Positions 23,101 through 35,100 of a DNA stretch of 64,000 bases are shown in pieces. Position 1 is the first letter of the stretch. The number at the start of each line of letters is the position of its first letter. The DNA comes from Rhineura floridana. Taxonomy: Eukaryota; Chordata; Lepidosauria; Squamata; Rhineuridae. Under the pieces are notes generated by a model. It did no database searches. It saw only the letters and a list, made by a program, of their open reading frames with translations, and was not told where the DNA came from. The stretch is taken from positions 78,219,120-78,283,119 of the forward strand of contig NC_084482.1 of assembly GCF_030035675.1 (NCBI RefSeq), given 5' to 3'. The position numbers were made by a program, and so were the translations under genes.

Positions 23101-26100
23101 GGAGGGATTGGAAATAGGGGGCACTGTTTTACGGTGGTTCCGTTCCTATCTCTCCGGTAGGCATCAACGGGTAGCATTGGGGGATGAGGTTTCAGACCCT
23201 TGACCTCTCAATTGTGGAGTGCCACAGGGTTCTATCCTCTCCCCCATGCTATTCAACATCTATGTGAAACCGCTGGGAGCCATCATCAGGAGTTTTGGGC
23301 TGCAGTGTCACCAATATGCGGATGACACTCAGCTCTATCTCTCATTTAAGTCCTCACCAGAGTTGGCTGTGAATACCTTGTCCAAATGCCTGGAGTCCGT
23401 AAGTGGATGGATGGGAGAGAACAGGCTGAGGCTAAATCCCGACAAGACCGAGGTGTTGCTTGTGGGTGATAAGAGAAGGTTGGGAGATTTAGACTTGGTG
23501 CTTAATGGGGTGAGATTACCCCTGAAGGACCAGGTCCGCAGCCTAGGGGTCATTCTTGACTCCCAGCTGTCCATGGAGGCTCAGGTTTCGGCAGTGAGCC
23601 GGGCAGCTTGGTACCAATTACATCTGATACAGAGGCTGCAACCCTACCTTTCGGTACATCTGCTCCCACGAGTGATACATGCCCTGGTCTCCTCTCGCTT
23701 AGACTACTGTAATGCGCTCTACGTGGGGTTACCCTTGAAAACGGTCCGGAAATTGCAGCTGATACAGAATGCGGCGGCACGCTTGATAAAGCAGAGCCAT
23801 AGCCGGGATCATATCACCCCAGTGTTGATAGACCTACACTGGTTACCAGTTGTTTACCGAGCCCAATTCAAGGTGTTGGTATTGACCTTTAAAACCCTAT
23901 ACGGTTTTGGCCCAGTTTACATGAAGGAACGCCTCCAGTATCACCAATTATGCCGCCAAACAAGATCAGCCTCGCAAGACCTTCTCTCGGTCCCACCGGT
24001 CAAAACAGCTAGGCTGGTGTGGACCAGAGAGAGGGCATTTTCGATTGTGGCCCCCACCCTCTGGAACTCGCTTCCATTAGACCTTCGACATGCCTCCTCC
24101 CTGATGGGTTTTCACCGAGCCTTAAAGACCTGGCTATTCAGGCAGGCCTATGGGATTTCTGAGGTGGACTAGTTTTTATGGGTATTAATTGAAGGATGGT
24201 TTTAGATGAATTGATGTTATGGTTTGTTGATTGTATATTGATTTATATATTGTATTTTGCATTGCTGTAAGTCGCCTAGAGTGTCCGTTCACTCGGACAG
24301 ATAGGCGACTAACAAATAAAATTTTATTATTATTATTATTATTATTATGAGAGCCATAGAGATATGTTTCTAATGGCTGGTTTCAGTTAGTAACCTAATA
24401 GCTGTGTTTTGGACTAACTGTAGTTACAGAGCAGTCTTTAAGAGCAGCTCCATATATAATGCATTGCAGTAGTCTAATGTGGAGATTACCAGTGCATGGA
24501 TAACCATTATCAAGCTGTCTTTGTCCAGGAGGGGCTGCAGCAGTTAGTGAAAGGTGCTCTGTGCTAACTGATACTCCCAGTCTCTGAAGCTGGCTCGTTA
24601 GGGGAGTACAGCCCAGTGATGCTGTAAGGACTGGAATTTGGAACTATACTCCAGGGCCACACTTTGCAGAATGAACAGGAGGGCTGACTTACCATATTTT
24701 GAAGTAGTACACATTACTGTCTAAAGATGCCTGCCGTCGCCCCCCAGACCATTAAGTTCAGAGTCTGTAATGACCTAACTGTACTACTGATGAAATCCCA
24801 TCCAGTCAGGCTGAAAACCACCTCCCAGTATGGGAGATACTGCTATTATCAGCTGTTAAGGGGGGAAGCACTGGTTAACCAATACAGTTTTCATGTTGCA
24901 TTTTGGTAGTGGCTCTGGTGGTGATGGGAACAAATAAGGGAGACCTTTGCAGCAGTCATATTTTGAAGCATGGATTCAAACTTTCTGTGTTTACTTTTGT
25001 GAGGTCCTTGTGTCCTTAATCCCTATTTGAAGGAATAACACTCAGGATTCTGCTGTGTGTTGAGGTCAGAGGAAGGATACCTATAATCCTCGTAAAGTAT
25101 AAGCGCTTGGATAAAAGTGTTTTGCTGGTGTAGTGGTTAAGGTGTTGGACTACAACCTGGGAGACCAGGATTCAAATCCCCACACAGCCATGAAGCTCAC
25201 TGGGTGACCTTGGGCCAGTCACTGCCTCTCAGCCTCAGAGGAAGGCAATGGTAAACCATCTCTGAATACCACTTACCATGAAAACCCTATTCATAGGGTC
25301 GCCATAAGTCGGGATCAACTTGCAGGGCCGGTTCTAAAGGGTGGCCAGAGGCTCCTGAGAGGCCCCTCCGCTCCCTTTCCGCGATCTGTGGCAGGAGCCG
25401 CAGATCGCAGGACAGGAGGAGCTTCCGAGCCGCCCGCCATCCCCCTGCTTCACCTACCTTTCTCTCTGCTGTTTTTTGCAGTTCATGCAGGGTTACCATC
25501 AATCAAGATGGCGGCCGAGGTTTCAGCCCCTTACGGAAACCTCGGCCGCCATCTTGATTAATGGCAACCCTGCGTATGCAGTGCTTGCAGCCGCAAAAAA
25601 CAGCATAGAAAGGTAGGTGAAGCGGAGGAATAGCGGAGGGATGGCGGGCGGCTCGGAAGCTCCTGTCCTGCAATTGGCACTCTTGCCACAGATCACAGAA
25701 GGGGAGCGGAGGGGCCCAGGGCAGGCTGGTGCCCAAGGGCCCCGGCATGCCTGGAGCCGGCCCTGCTCCTACATACACTCACTGGGTTGTATCCAACACT
25801 CCTGTACTGGTCAGGCAGCAGACTTCTGCTTACACAACAGAACTTTTCTCTTCTCTTTACAGTCCCATCGCACATCCTCAAAATCTGCTCCAGAGGGTTG
25901 GGGGACTCTCTAGAGTAGACTTGGGAGAGAGGAGTGGGAGGGAAGAGGAAGAGAAGCCTTGTTGTGTGAGTGAAATGTTGCTCATGCAGTGTTGGATTCA
26001 ACACACTGACTGGCAGTGCTTCCCTTGGGTTTCAGACAGGAGAATTTCCCAGACCTACCTGGAGATGGCAGGGATTGAACCTGGGACCTTTCTTGTGCAA

Positions 26101-29100
26101 TAAAGCAAGTGCCGTACCACTGAGCCACAGCCTCCAGCTGGGTATATTCTCTTCTTTCCTCTTTTCCAAGCAGTTCAGTGAGAGAAAGAAAATTAAATAG
26201 GACCCAGTAGCTGCTGGTTTGCAGGGAATGTTTAAGAGAGAAACAAGGCAGCAGATGTGATGTTTTTGTAGAAGTGTATGCATACATATTGTATGCACAC
26301 TATAGTTTTAGAATATAAATAGTATATTCTGGTCATATGATGCTTTTGCTAAACTGCATCAGGATATTTTCAGATATAAGCAAAAGTCTGTACTCTCTGG
26401 CAGATTGAGGATTATCAACTAAATTGCAGTTCCCATTGCCCAGTCTTTTAGGATAAATGTGAACTTGACAAGTCCTGCTAAATATAAAAGTGGCTGGTAG
26501 GTGAATTAATGAGAATGACATATTCATCCTGTGAAACGTTACTTGTTTGACTGTATCTGAAAAGAAAATGGAGACATACGCATGTGAAAGAACACGTGTC
26601 TTCCCCTCTTCCTTTCCTCTTCTATCTTTTTGAAAGTAGCAAAATAGTTGTGATATGTGTGCATCATTCATTGAAATGTTTATGTTACATTCTAATGTAT
26701 CCACAATCCTCCTTTAGTGTGAGCTGCATTGCCAAGGCTGGACAATTTCTCAGTGACATCATCAAAATTAATACCACCATGGGCACGGCTCATTGCTCAT
26801 GTTCACTGTGACATCAGTGCAGATTAGCTAATAGCACCAAGAGAGCCAGGACAGACAGAGAGACTGAGCAAGGGTGAGGGTGATGGCGGCTGAAGAGAAG
26901 AGTGCAGGCCTCTCCCAAGATTCAGTGGCATTCACAACTCCTTGTGCTGTGCATTTTTAAACATATCTTTGACCGATATTGTCAGATATCCCCCCCAGAT
27001 GAAAGGTGTCCAAAATGATCATTAATTATAACCAATTATTAATAAACTTTTGGGGCTACCTTCTTTGGGATTGGACAATATCTATGAAGAGTTATTTAAG
27101 ACTTATTGTCAGGTTGACATTCAGCTGTAATTTTTGTATTGTAGAAGGCTATTGTTTACCAATATATCTCAAAAACAATCAAGCATATTTGACCATTTTT
27201 ATTTGGATGCATTGTCGTTTATGAATATATGCCCACAAGTCTTGTAAGTACATCCCAAAAGTAATTAAGTGTATTAAGCTGATGGCCATATTTCAACCTC
27301 ATGCTTGCTATTTACTGCAAAACAGCAACTTTTGTGTGTCTTCCATGCATGGTTAGAGCAGGACTTCTCCACTAGCCCAGAGGATAATGTTTTATTTCAC
27401 TCTTCCCATTCTAGTCTAATGTCATCCTGTAGGATTTAGATTTTTATAGGATTTTTAATGGGGTATCAAGATGTGAGCTGGTGCTCTCCTACAATCTCCT
27501 GATCATTTTACTTATTTGGTCTCTTGGAATGAATCCACTGTCTGAACCCAGCTGAGTCTAAAGTTTAACAAGAGCTTTATTGACAACATGCATACTTCCT
27601 CACACAGACCTTATACAATAATATCAAGAAGATATAAGAGAGACATTTCTTAATTTCCAAGGTAGGAGAAGTAGTAGTTATGATCTGTCAGACTGGATCT
27701 CAGTGGTTAGTCCAATATGTAAACCCAACCAAATAATCCAACAACAGAGCAAAACACCAAAATAATCCCCTGGAGTCCGTCAAGAAATTTGCTCTGAGCT
27801 TATCTATCCATCCCTTTGTATGCACTTGTTTGTACTCCAATTCTAGACATGTCACTCCCTCACTGTCTCTCCACAACTTCTCCTTTTCCCTAGTGATGGC
27901 CTTAACTGGCTTCCCTGGTATCCAGCACACATATACTGGCCATGTGCAAAGTGCCCTCTCAAATGAACCCTCATTCTCACTTCCTTGTCCCGACAATTCC
28001 CTTGTACTGTTTATTCCAAAAAAGAACATACCACCTAACGCTTTACCTTTCAACACAGTTCACATATACTTCCATTTGGTTACTCTTTCCCTATTCTAGC
28101 TCTAACCTAACTGCAAACTTGCTATATTTCCTGTTACGGTACATCAAGCTTCTTAGTATGAAACAGCAGCTCCCTTTCTACCTTTATGTGACAAAGCTAC
28201 AGCTGATTTGTCTTATATGCATCAGCTTGCAGCGTCATGCTGTTGATATAGATTTACTGGTAAAGAAAACACAAGACAACTCAGAAAGCACTAGACTGAA
28301 ACTAGTTAGCATTTACATTAACTGATTTCTTCATTAGAAAGTGAGGTAAGAAAGGATGGAAATAGCAGGCTAAAAAGTAGGGTAGGAGGTACCGCTCTCT
28401 TTTCAGGAGTTGGTAGCTAACATAGAGACAACAAATTAGAAAGACAACAAACTATGTCAAAGTGCATATACTTGCTTCCATAAATTCAATAGTGAGAAAA
28501 GTAAGAAGTGCAGAGTAGGATCCTAATAAGAAACAGTGAACACTCATAATGTGCTTTTTTCCTTGCATAATTTTGTCAATTTCCACTTCACAGCCCATGT
28601 CTGTCATTTCACCTTCTTTCTGTTTTTTGATATTTCACCTTCTTTCTGCCTTTTGGTTTTCACCCTTTGTCCTCGTACCACACTTTCATTGTGTTTGATC
28701 CCATTCATTCCCTCTTTCAACTCTGCTATAAATAGTTGTCCTCTCTTACATGCACATGCACCACAAACACCAATTTTTCTGGGGACAGTACAGTTTTCAG
28801 TCACTGCTGATAGTGAGAAGAAAGCAAATCTACAAAGTAGGCATATTCTGGCTCAGTTGATCTTCCTCTGATGTGTTGATCCAGAGAGAGACGTACTTCA
28901 TTTGCACAGTGAGGCTTCTAAATGCACTCTTTTCAGAACAACCTACTCCTCCAACAACCAGCAAGCATCCCAGAAGGAACCTTCAGAAGTACTCACTGGT
29001 GTAAGATAAGGAGATTCTTGAAAAAGCATAGAGAAACAAGCACTTTTAGGGTTTCTCTAAATTGAAATCTGTTTATTCAGACTGATTACAACAGGACAGC

Positions 29101-32100
29101 AGATTATAAGAAATCTTGCAAAAATGTAATAGTATTGATTTAAAATTTCATACACATTTTTTAATACATTGTGGTGTTTTTTTTAAAAAGAAAGAATTCA
29201 GTGAGAAAAATATTTTTAAAAACAAGGAAAAACTTGAAAAAAGTTAATGCTTTTTAAAAAATCATCCTCGTGACTGTATAGCTTGCTTAGACCATCAGTG
29301 CTGATTCTTACCTCCACCTTTGCTTTTCAGTTGATACACATTCATTGTCCAAGGCATTGACTGGGTTTGGTGCTTTCCTCCTCCTCCTCTTTCTCTTCCT
29401 TTAGAACTATTTTTTCTTGTATTCAGATGTAAATTCCCACTTCAAAATGTAGAGTAGCTGCACAATTAATGAAATTATGATAAACACGCCTTCCAGTTCT
29501 TTTCTTAGAACTCATTAAATAATTTTGCATGCAGCCACCTCCACACATTTCCTACTACAGCAACAGAGCATGGAAGAAAGCTGGGAGCATTAGTAGTAGT
29601 TCCTGAAGTGGGAGTGCACATAATTCAAAGATGAAGTAGGAACACTTTTCTGCTCTTTGAAGAGGAAGCCTGTATATGCTTTGCCTGGTGGTGATGAGCT
29701 GGGGGAGTTCAGATGACTCCACATTTTGATAGAAAGTGTAAGGCCAGTGCATAGGTGTGTTGGCTAACCCTGCCCCCCTTTGTTAAGATACTTGACAGTT
29801 ACGCCCCCACCATCCATTTATCTGAAGTACTTCTATGTGCCTAGCAATAAGAGTGTGCAAAGTTCCACTATGTAAGGTTCTGATTTGACCAGGGATCCCT
29901 GCTGGCATAGAAGAGCTCTACGTTCATAGATCAGTACATTCATACAGCCCCTTCTGACACACTCCATATGTATGGATGGTGGGGATGCATGAGAAATTAG
30001 ATTCAGTTCACATTTCAAACTGAATCTGTCAATTTGCACTTTCTGAAACATTATGAGAACAAAAACACAGCTATCCCTTCAAAATCTACACTTAGGCTGC
30101 TTTCACACTGCACTTTATTCCGTGATTCTGATGATTTTTTACCCAGTAATTTGCGCACAATATTTGATCTTTCACACGACACACAAGCTAGCTTCAGAAT
30201 TCTAGTGGAATGTAGTGGACGTTTAGCGCAAATTTCTGGAATAAATTATACCAGAAACAATCTGTTAGCAAGCCTGGGAACCCGGAAGATCACAGGAATT
30301 TTTTGCTAGCTGCAGCCGCTCACATGACAGGAATCCCAGCATGCAGTGTGAATATATGAGTGAAAATAACATACGAAATGCTTTAAGTGATGAGAAATTG
30401 CTTGCAAAAATGTGTACATTAGTCAAAAATGTATACAAAAATTAGGAGAAATTCACATTAAAATGCTGGAGAATTTTCATGAGGATTTTTCTTTTGATAA
30501 ATTTGCAAATTGCTGCAGAAATGTGAAGAACCAAATTTAAGATTAGAAAAATGAGAAACAGAGAACTGAACCTGACAGATCCGTCCATCCCTAATGGATG
30601 GCGAAGGTATGGTTGCTGGGTGTGTCAGCAGTACTGGCCAGGCTGGCCTATGCCGATACATGTCCCCCCTCTCACATATTCTTTCAATATGTGGAGGCGG
30701 TTGTCTGAACACCCCTTCTAGGGTTGTGCTCTATGAGTGAGAAATGTAGGCTATGCCTCAACTGCCCCTATTTACTAAGCATGTGGCTTTTAATTGATGC
30801 ATAATACTATATTAATAAATGAGAAACATCTCATTGATTAAAAAGGGGCCCTCAAGCAATCAGGCTGCAGATTCTTTTTTAAATTAGATAGAATTTTTCT
30901 AAAAAGCACAAATTTAAAAAACTGCAGATGGCAAGAGCTGTCATCAAAGAGATGTTCTCCCTTATTCTAAGATGATGCCTGGTGTTGTTGTTGTTGTTGT
31001 TATTTAATTACATTTGTTAGTTGCTTTTATACAGAAATTCTCAAAGTCACTTAACTGCTTTGGTATGAGTTCCTGCTTCAGAAATAGCAATGTTATTCAT
31101 ATGCAAATGTAATCAAAACATTAATCAATTAGTCTACTAAAACTGATCTGATTAATTGATAATAATGTTTTCAATTGGGTTTCAGCCTATTTACTAGGGA
31201 CATTCCCTATTTCTGCTATTTATCCCTGATTGTCTATTGTACATGTTGTGCCTCTATTTTGAGCAAGGCTTTTAAAAACATTTCTTATTTATTTATTATT
31301 AAATTTATTTCCTGCCAGAAGGAGCCCAGGGCTACTTGTGCATGCATATGCACTTTAGAGCTGCCATTGTTAAATAACAGGAGCATAGGAAGCAGACTTA
31401 TATGAAATCAGACCATTCGTCCATCTAGTTCAGTATTGTCTGCACTGATTGGCAGTAGCTCTGAAGGGTTTTAGACAGGGATCTCTCCTAGCTCTACCTG
31501 GAGATTGAACATGCATCTCACATCTACAGCAGATGAAATTTCAGCTCTCTTCTCAGAGGGCCAAATTAATTGGGTTGCATCCAATGTAGCACTACGTGAA
31601 TGTTCTGTCTGCAATGTTCTCTACCTCTCCTCTCCCCATGCACCCCCTAAATCTGTTCTAGGAGTTCCCCCAACTCTCTGGAGCATATGGGTTAGGTGTT
31701 GGGTTAGGTGAATACCACCCTATGAGACAGAATATATGTCCGTGCATTTAATGTGCAGATAGCACTCACTGGAAGAGTGTGTGTGTTATGTGCCTTCAAG
31801 TCTATTACAACTTATGGCGACCTTATGAATTGGCAACCTCCAATGGCGTTTGTCATAAACCACCCTGTTCAGATCTTGTATGTTCAGGTCTGTGGCTTCC
31901 TTTATGGAATCAATCCATCTCTTGTTTGGCCTTCCTCTTTTTCTATTCACTTCTGTTTTCTCAGCATTATTGTCTTTTCTAGTGAATTATGCCTTCTCAT
32001 AATGTGTTCAAAGTATGATAACCTCGGTTTCATCATTTTAGCTTCTAGTGATAGTTTCGTTTTAATTTGTTGTAACACCCAATTATTTGTCTTTTTTGCA

Positions 32101-35100
32101 GTCCATGGGATCTGCAAAGCTCTCCTCCAACACCACTTCCAAATGAGTTGGTTTTTCTCTTATCCACTTTCTTCACTGTCCAACTTTAACATCCAAACAC
32201 AGAGATCAGGAATACCATGGTCTGATCCTGACTCTAGTGTTCAGTGATACATGTTTGCATTTGAGGACTTTTCTAGTTGTCTCATAGCTGCCCTCCCCAC
32301 TCCTAACCTTCTTCTGATTTCTTGACTATTGTCTCCATTTTGATTGACTGTGCCAAAGTACTGATAATCCTTGACAAGTTCAATGTCCTCATTGTTGACT
32401 TTAAAGTTACATAAATGTTCTGTTGGAGGCTGGGCTTGGCAACCAAGAGGTCTTCAGTATCTTTAAAAGTTGTGCAGGGGGAAGGGAGAATTTCACCTTG
32501 TGGTTTTTCCTATTATAGTGTTGCAAGAAAACCTGCACTTGGCTGAATTGTCTCTTCTCTTAAAGATACAGAATCATTCTCAGGCCCTGAGCCTGGCAAC
32601 CCTTATGCACAGACTGCTCAGGCAAAAAAACCTCCCTTTGAGGAGCTTATCACTAAAAAAAGAGAGGCGCTTTTAAGTAATTTATATAAGATTCTTTTAA
32701 GTTTGGTTATCAATCTATATAGGAATTGGAGCTAGGACAGCAAATACCATCCAATGTTTGCGGTTAGATCTGGAGAAATGTCCTCCAACTGACATTAAAT
32801 GTTAATCTAAAAGAAAAGTTTGTTTCTTAATGACATTTAACTCCAGCCAGACTGGCTTGAATTTACACTGATGCTGATTACTTTTGTTGGAGATGTAAAA
32901 GCAGAAATGAAGATATGAAACATACTGTACTCTCCTCTAAGTGTGCCGTACAAATTTGCTTGTAAAGCTTCTGTCATCCTCTAATCAATAAATAATAATA
33001 ATAATAATAATAAAATTTTATTTCTAGGCCGCCTATCTGGCCGAATTAACGGCCACTCTAGGCGGCGTACATAGACTAAAATATAACATAGAGTAAAATA
33101 TAACATATAATACAAAACAAAACCCCAGTAGTCTATAGACATCCGGAGCACCAGGTTCACGCACACATACACACACACGGTCTCTGGCCCCTTCAGCAGT
33201 TGCTGCTTTTGTAGCTGGAGAGAGACAGGGCCCCGCCCTTCCAGGCCAGGTGGAAATCAGCCAGAAATGCAGGGAGCAGGTCTTGCAGAAACTCACACAG
33301 GTAGATGGTCTCTGGCCTCTTCAGCAGTTGCTGCTTTTGTAGCTGGAGAGAGACAGGGCCCCGCCCTTCCAGGCCAGGTGGAAATCAGCCAGAAATGCAG
33401 GGAGCAGGTCTTGCAGAAACTCACACAGGTAGATGGTCTCTGGCCCCTTCAGCAGTTGCTGCTTTTGTAGCTGGAGAGAGACAGGGCCCCGCCCTTCCAG
33501 GCCAGGTGGAAATCAGCCAGAAATGCAGGGAGCAGGTCTTGCAGAAACTCACACAGGTAGATGGTCTCTGGCCCCTTCAGCAGTTGCTGCTTTTGTAGCT
33601 GGAGAGAGACAGGGCCCCGCCCTTCCAGGCCAGGTGGAAATCAGCCAGAAATGCAGGGAGCAGGTCTTGCAGAAACTCACACAGGTAGATGGTCTCTGGC
33701 CCCTTCAGCAGTTGCTGCTTTTGTAGCTGGAGAGAGACAGGGCCCCGCCCTTCCAGGCCAGGTGGAAATCAGCCAGAAATGCAGGGAGCAGGTCTTGCAG
33801 AAACTCACACAGGTAGATGGTCTCTGGCCCCTTCAGCAGTTGTTGCTTTTGTAGCTGGAGAGAGACAGGGCCCCGCCCTTCCAGGCCAGGTGGAAATCAG
33901 CCAGAAATGCAGGGAGCAGGTCTTGCAGAAACTCACACAGGTAGATGGTCTCTGGCCCCTTCAGCAGTTGCTGCTTTTGTAGCTGGAGAGAGACAGGGCC
34001 CCGCCCTTCCAGGCCAGGTGGAAATCAGCCAGAAATGCAGGGAGCAGGTCTTGCAGAAACTCACACAGGTAGATGGTCTCTGGCCCCTTCAGCAGTTGCT
34101 GCTTTTGTAGCTGGAGAGAGACAGGGCCCCGCCCTTCCAGGCCAGGTGGAAATCAGCCAGAAATGCAGGGAGCAGGTCTTGCAGAAACTCACACAGGTAG
34201 ATGGTCTCTGGCCCCTTCAGCAGTTGCTGCTTTTGTAGCTGGAGAGAGACAGAGCCCTGCCCTTCCAGGCCAGGTGGAAATCAGCCAGAAATGCAGGGAG
34301 CAGGTCTTGCAGAAACTCACACAGGTAGATGGTCTCTGACCCCTTCAACAGTTGTTGCTTTTGTAGCTGGAGAGAGACAGGGCCCCGCCCTTCCAGGCCA
34401 GGTGGAAATCAGCCAGAAATGCAGGGAGCAGGTCTTGCAGAAACTCACACAGGTAGATGGTCTCTGGCCCCTTCAGCAGTTGCTGCTTTTGTAGCTGGAG
34501 AGAGACAGGGCCCCGCCCTTCCAGGCCAGGTGGAAATCAGCCAGAAATGCAGGGAGCAGGTCTTGCAGAAACTCACACAGGTAGATGGTCTCTGGCCCCT
34601 TTAGCAGTTGCTGCTTTTGTAGCTGGAGAGAGACAGGGCCCCGCCCTTCCAGGCCAGGTGGAAATCAGCCAGAAATGCAGGGAGCAGGTCTTGCAGAAAC
34701 TCACACAGGTAGATGGTCTCTGGCCCCTTCAGCAGTTGCTGCTTTTGTAGCTGGAGAGAGACAGGGCCCCGCCCTTCCAGGCCAGGTGGAAATCAGCCAG
34801 AAATGCAGGGAGCAGGTCTTGCAGAAACTCACACAGGTAGATGGTCTCTGGCCCCTTCAGCAGTTGCTGCTTTTGTAGCTGGAGAGAGACAGAGCCCTGC
34901 CCTTCCAGGCCAGGTGGAAATCAGCCAGAAATGCAGGGAGCAGGTCTTGCAGAAACTCACACAGGTAGATGGTCTCTGACCCCTTCAACAGTTGCTGCTT
35001 TTGTAGCTGGAGAGAGACAGGGCCCCGCCCTTCCAGGCCAGGTGGAAATCAGCCAGAAATGCAGGGAGCAGGTCTTGCAGAAACTCACACAGGTAGATGG

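Noticed and set aside
31753-32247. Plus-strand frame of 164 codons
   Set aside because: Antisense of a Bov-B 3' portion, which explains the sequence fully.
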